NCBI RefSeq assembly: GCF_954871325.1
Contig: NC_088778.1
Location: 1,240,001-1,304,000, forward strand
Origin: Gordionus sp. m RMFG-2023
Lineage: Eukaryota; Nematomorpha; Gordioida; Chordodea; Parachordodidae
DNA: 64,000 bases
Reading direction: 5' to 3'
Part shown: positions 61,901 to 64,000 of the stretch, in pieces
Layout of the letters: each line of letters opens with the position of its first letter
Position numbering within the stretch: the stretch's first letter is position 1
Position numbers and translations under genes: made by a program
Notes under the pieces: model-generated
Database searches by the model: none
What the model was told of the DNA's origin: nothing
What the model saw: the letters and a program-made list of their open reading frames with translations, nothing else

Positions 61901-63011
61901 TTTATAAATGTAAATAAAGTGTCAAGTATAGTACTGTTAAAAAGCCGGATTAGGGTCCATATTTCAAAGCAGCCTATTTTAGCTAAAATAATCTTATGCG
62001 TGCATCGAGAATTGGCAAAATTCAAGCATTTCTGCCAAGCTTATGCACAGGTGATAATCTTAATCGGCCAGTTTTTCTCAAGTCAGGCAGCAATAATAGC
62101 CCAAATCTCACATCTCAAAATACTTTTATTCGCAGAAAATATGCAAAAAAAATTAATTATATTCTATTATTAATTATTGTCATCTAAAAAATTTTTTATT
62201 ACTTATATAAGTTTGATGGGTATGGTAATATGATAATTTGAAATCTTTTAAACATTTTAATTTATCATTTTTGACTATTTTCGTAAAGTTCAAAAAAAAA
62301 AAAACAATTTTTTATATATATTTTTAATAACACCACTTAGCGGATATTATTTTATATAGTATTTTAAAGTTAAAAAAAATAAAATAAAATAACTTACGAA
62401 TCAAGCAGAAAACTTACCAAAATCCAAAATATAAAAAAAAGAAGAACTTATAGAAAATCAATAAATCAAAAAGAACCAGAAGATGAGGGAATTTAGTCTA
62501 CGAGCAATATAAGACTTTAACTTTCTTAAACAAAAAATTATCAGGACAGTAGTAATTTTTAACACTATTTTTGGCGAAACTTCCAAGAAAAATTTTATTA
62601 AAAAAAAAACTTGATAAAATAATTGTAAAAATTTCATTTATTTTTCTTTAGCATAAAATTATTAATAATTTTTTTTGAATTTAATCACGAAAAATCAATC
62701 ACAATAAAAAATCATTTTCCCCAAAAAAGGATAAAAAAAAATATTGTTCTTCAAAATTTTCATCTGATGGAACTATTAAAAATGATTGACATTTCTACTA
62801 ATCTTATAAAACTAAAAAAAAAAAATATTGCGAACTAACGACAATAAATTTTTCAATTTTATATATAACGCCAGCTAGCGGGTATTATTTTATTAAATTT
62901 ATAAATTGTTTACATTGTCTTCTTCTTATTTAATTTTTTTGACCAATATTAAATAAATAATTTATAATGAGATATTTTTATTTTTAAGTTGTTTTATCTT
63001 TTCATAATTAT
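58953..63011. other. AT-rich region upstream of ERAL1, no gene seen
   Basis: About 4 kb of very A/T-rich DNA. It should contain the ERAL1 promoter, but no element can be assigned. Worn family A traces lie at 61075-61250 and 61926-62100. A CTAGCGGGTATTATTTTA-like phrase appears near 62336 and 62875, suggesting another decayed repeat. Confidence 0.55.
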
Positions 63012-64000
63012 TGAATTTGTTTGTTCAATTAACATAATTTATTGTCATGTTAATTTAAATTTGTGATCAGTTGAAATAATTTTTTTAATGTTAATTGAGT
63101 ATTAATTTGAATATCTATTGAAATGTTTTATTATATATACCAGTTGTTGTTATATATATGATTATTAATAAAAAAAATTTTTGTTTGAATGTAAGGCGAT
63201 TAATTTGCCGGACACTTCATCGCACATATGCTCGTGATATGTGTGGCTGTGATGCTACGTAATTATATGTTAATGAATGGGAGACCGCATATTATTCAAG
63301 ATAAGAACTTTATGTTCATAGATTGCGTGATCACAAAATGTTAAAATTACAATTTTACGCCAATTTATATTTTGATACGCTTATTATGCTACAAATTATA
63401 GTATATAAATTGATTACGAATTAGAATTACACAATTTTTCATGTTACAGTATTTTCTGATCTATTTTGATAATTTAAATATAAAGACATAATATTATCTG
63501 ATTTTCTTTTATTAAAATAGTTTTCTTTAAAAACTTAAATTTAAAGAATTATCCAATTTCCTTTGACGACTTAAATTCAATGAGATTGAATTATCTAATT
63601 TCCTTTGACGACTCAAAATTAAAGCATAGGATTTTTTTTGATTTGCTTTGACGATATAAAATTTAAAGACATATAATTATTTAATTCCGTTTGACGATGA
63701 ACATAATTTTTTTGTTCGATATGAAATTCATAACTTAAAACATATAGTATTTTCTTAAAGTAAAATTTTTATTATGGACAATAAACTTAATGCTAATTAT
63801 GGACAATGTCGAAGAGGGGAATGTTAATTGTGTTCAATTAACATAATTTATTGTCATGTTAATTTAAATTTGTGATCTGAAATAATTTATTTTAATGTAA
63901 ATTGAGTATTAATTTGAATATCTATTGAAATGTTTTATTATATATACCAGTTGATTGTTATACATATTATTATTATTATTTGATTTTTTAAAAGTAGAAA
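63012..64000. mobile_element. Probable second LTR-type element, cut by the window end
   Basis: A direct repeat of at least 140 bp (about 63012-63170 and 63822-63970 onward) begins near TGTTCAATTAACATAA and contains TTGAATATCTATTGAAATG and TATATACCAGTTG. The second copy is preceded by the purine-rich GAAGAGGGGAATG, which resembles a polypurine tract. The 650-bp interior has no coding frame but holds irregular repeats of TTTCCTTTGACGACT. It is probably a non-autonomous LTR element. The repeats have diverged slightly, so it is older than the one at 37.4 kb. Confidence 0.55.
63530..63700. repeat. TTTGACGA minisatellite
   Basis: Units of about 50 bp around AATTATCTAATTTCCTTTGACGA occur near 63548, 63591, 63632 and 63680, with variable ends. 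They lie between the two terminal repeats of the probable LTR element. Confidence 0.7.

Overview
The window is AT-rich eukaryotic DNA (roughly three quarters A+T by eye). It holds two conserved, intron-rich nuclear genes on the minus strand, one intact single-exon open frame of unknown family, and a dense crowd of transposable elements. The two genes, both reconstructed here exon by exon, are RBM25 (spliceosome-associated, RRM...PWI; 19 exons, about 830 aa) and ERAL1 (mitochondrial Era-type GTPase with a KH domain; 12 exons, 491 aa). Gene content and intron style suggest an invertebrate animal; I cannot name the species. Introns follow GT-AG rules, although several RBM25 donors are weak GTTT types.

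Layout. 1-12,230: AT-rich intergenic DNA with a (TTTC)n microsatellite and decayed non-autonomous elements. 12,231-13,091 (minus): a 286-aa predicted type I membrane glycoprotein with no recognised family. 13,092-20,001: non-coding, with MITEs and a degenerate hAT element. 20,002-35,446 (minus): RBM25, whose introns hold a piggyBac relic, a hAT relic with a perfect 8-bp target duplication, and hAT-type MITEs. 35,447-41,850: intergenic, with a 92-bp tandem duplication and a young non-autonomous LTR element (37,429-39,784). 41,851-58,952 (minus): ERAL1, whose introns carry gypsy gag fossils, a Helitron palindrome, a LINE tail, and many MITEs. 58,953-64,000: AT-rich DNA ending in a probable second LTR-type repeat pair.

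The repeats fall into recognisable families, named here for this window: family A (TIR TAGTGTTGTTAAACGG, about 16 traces), family B (155 bp, packed with TATCTAGATA palindromes, three copies), family C (GC-rich CCCGGGCCGGG interior, TIR CAGAGACCTGYA), family D (TIR TAGTGYRCACAAATTGAGCG, with an internal tandem array in one copy), family E (about 315 bp, long inverted arms), and a CAGTGGCGTAGC element. Exact or near-exact 8-bp target duplications place A, B, C and the CAGTGGCGTAG element with hAT transposons. The two genes are not functionally linked in any way visible here. Most of what is unusual lies in how the elements have colonised introns, in places within about 20 bp of splice sites.
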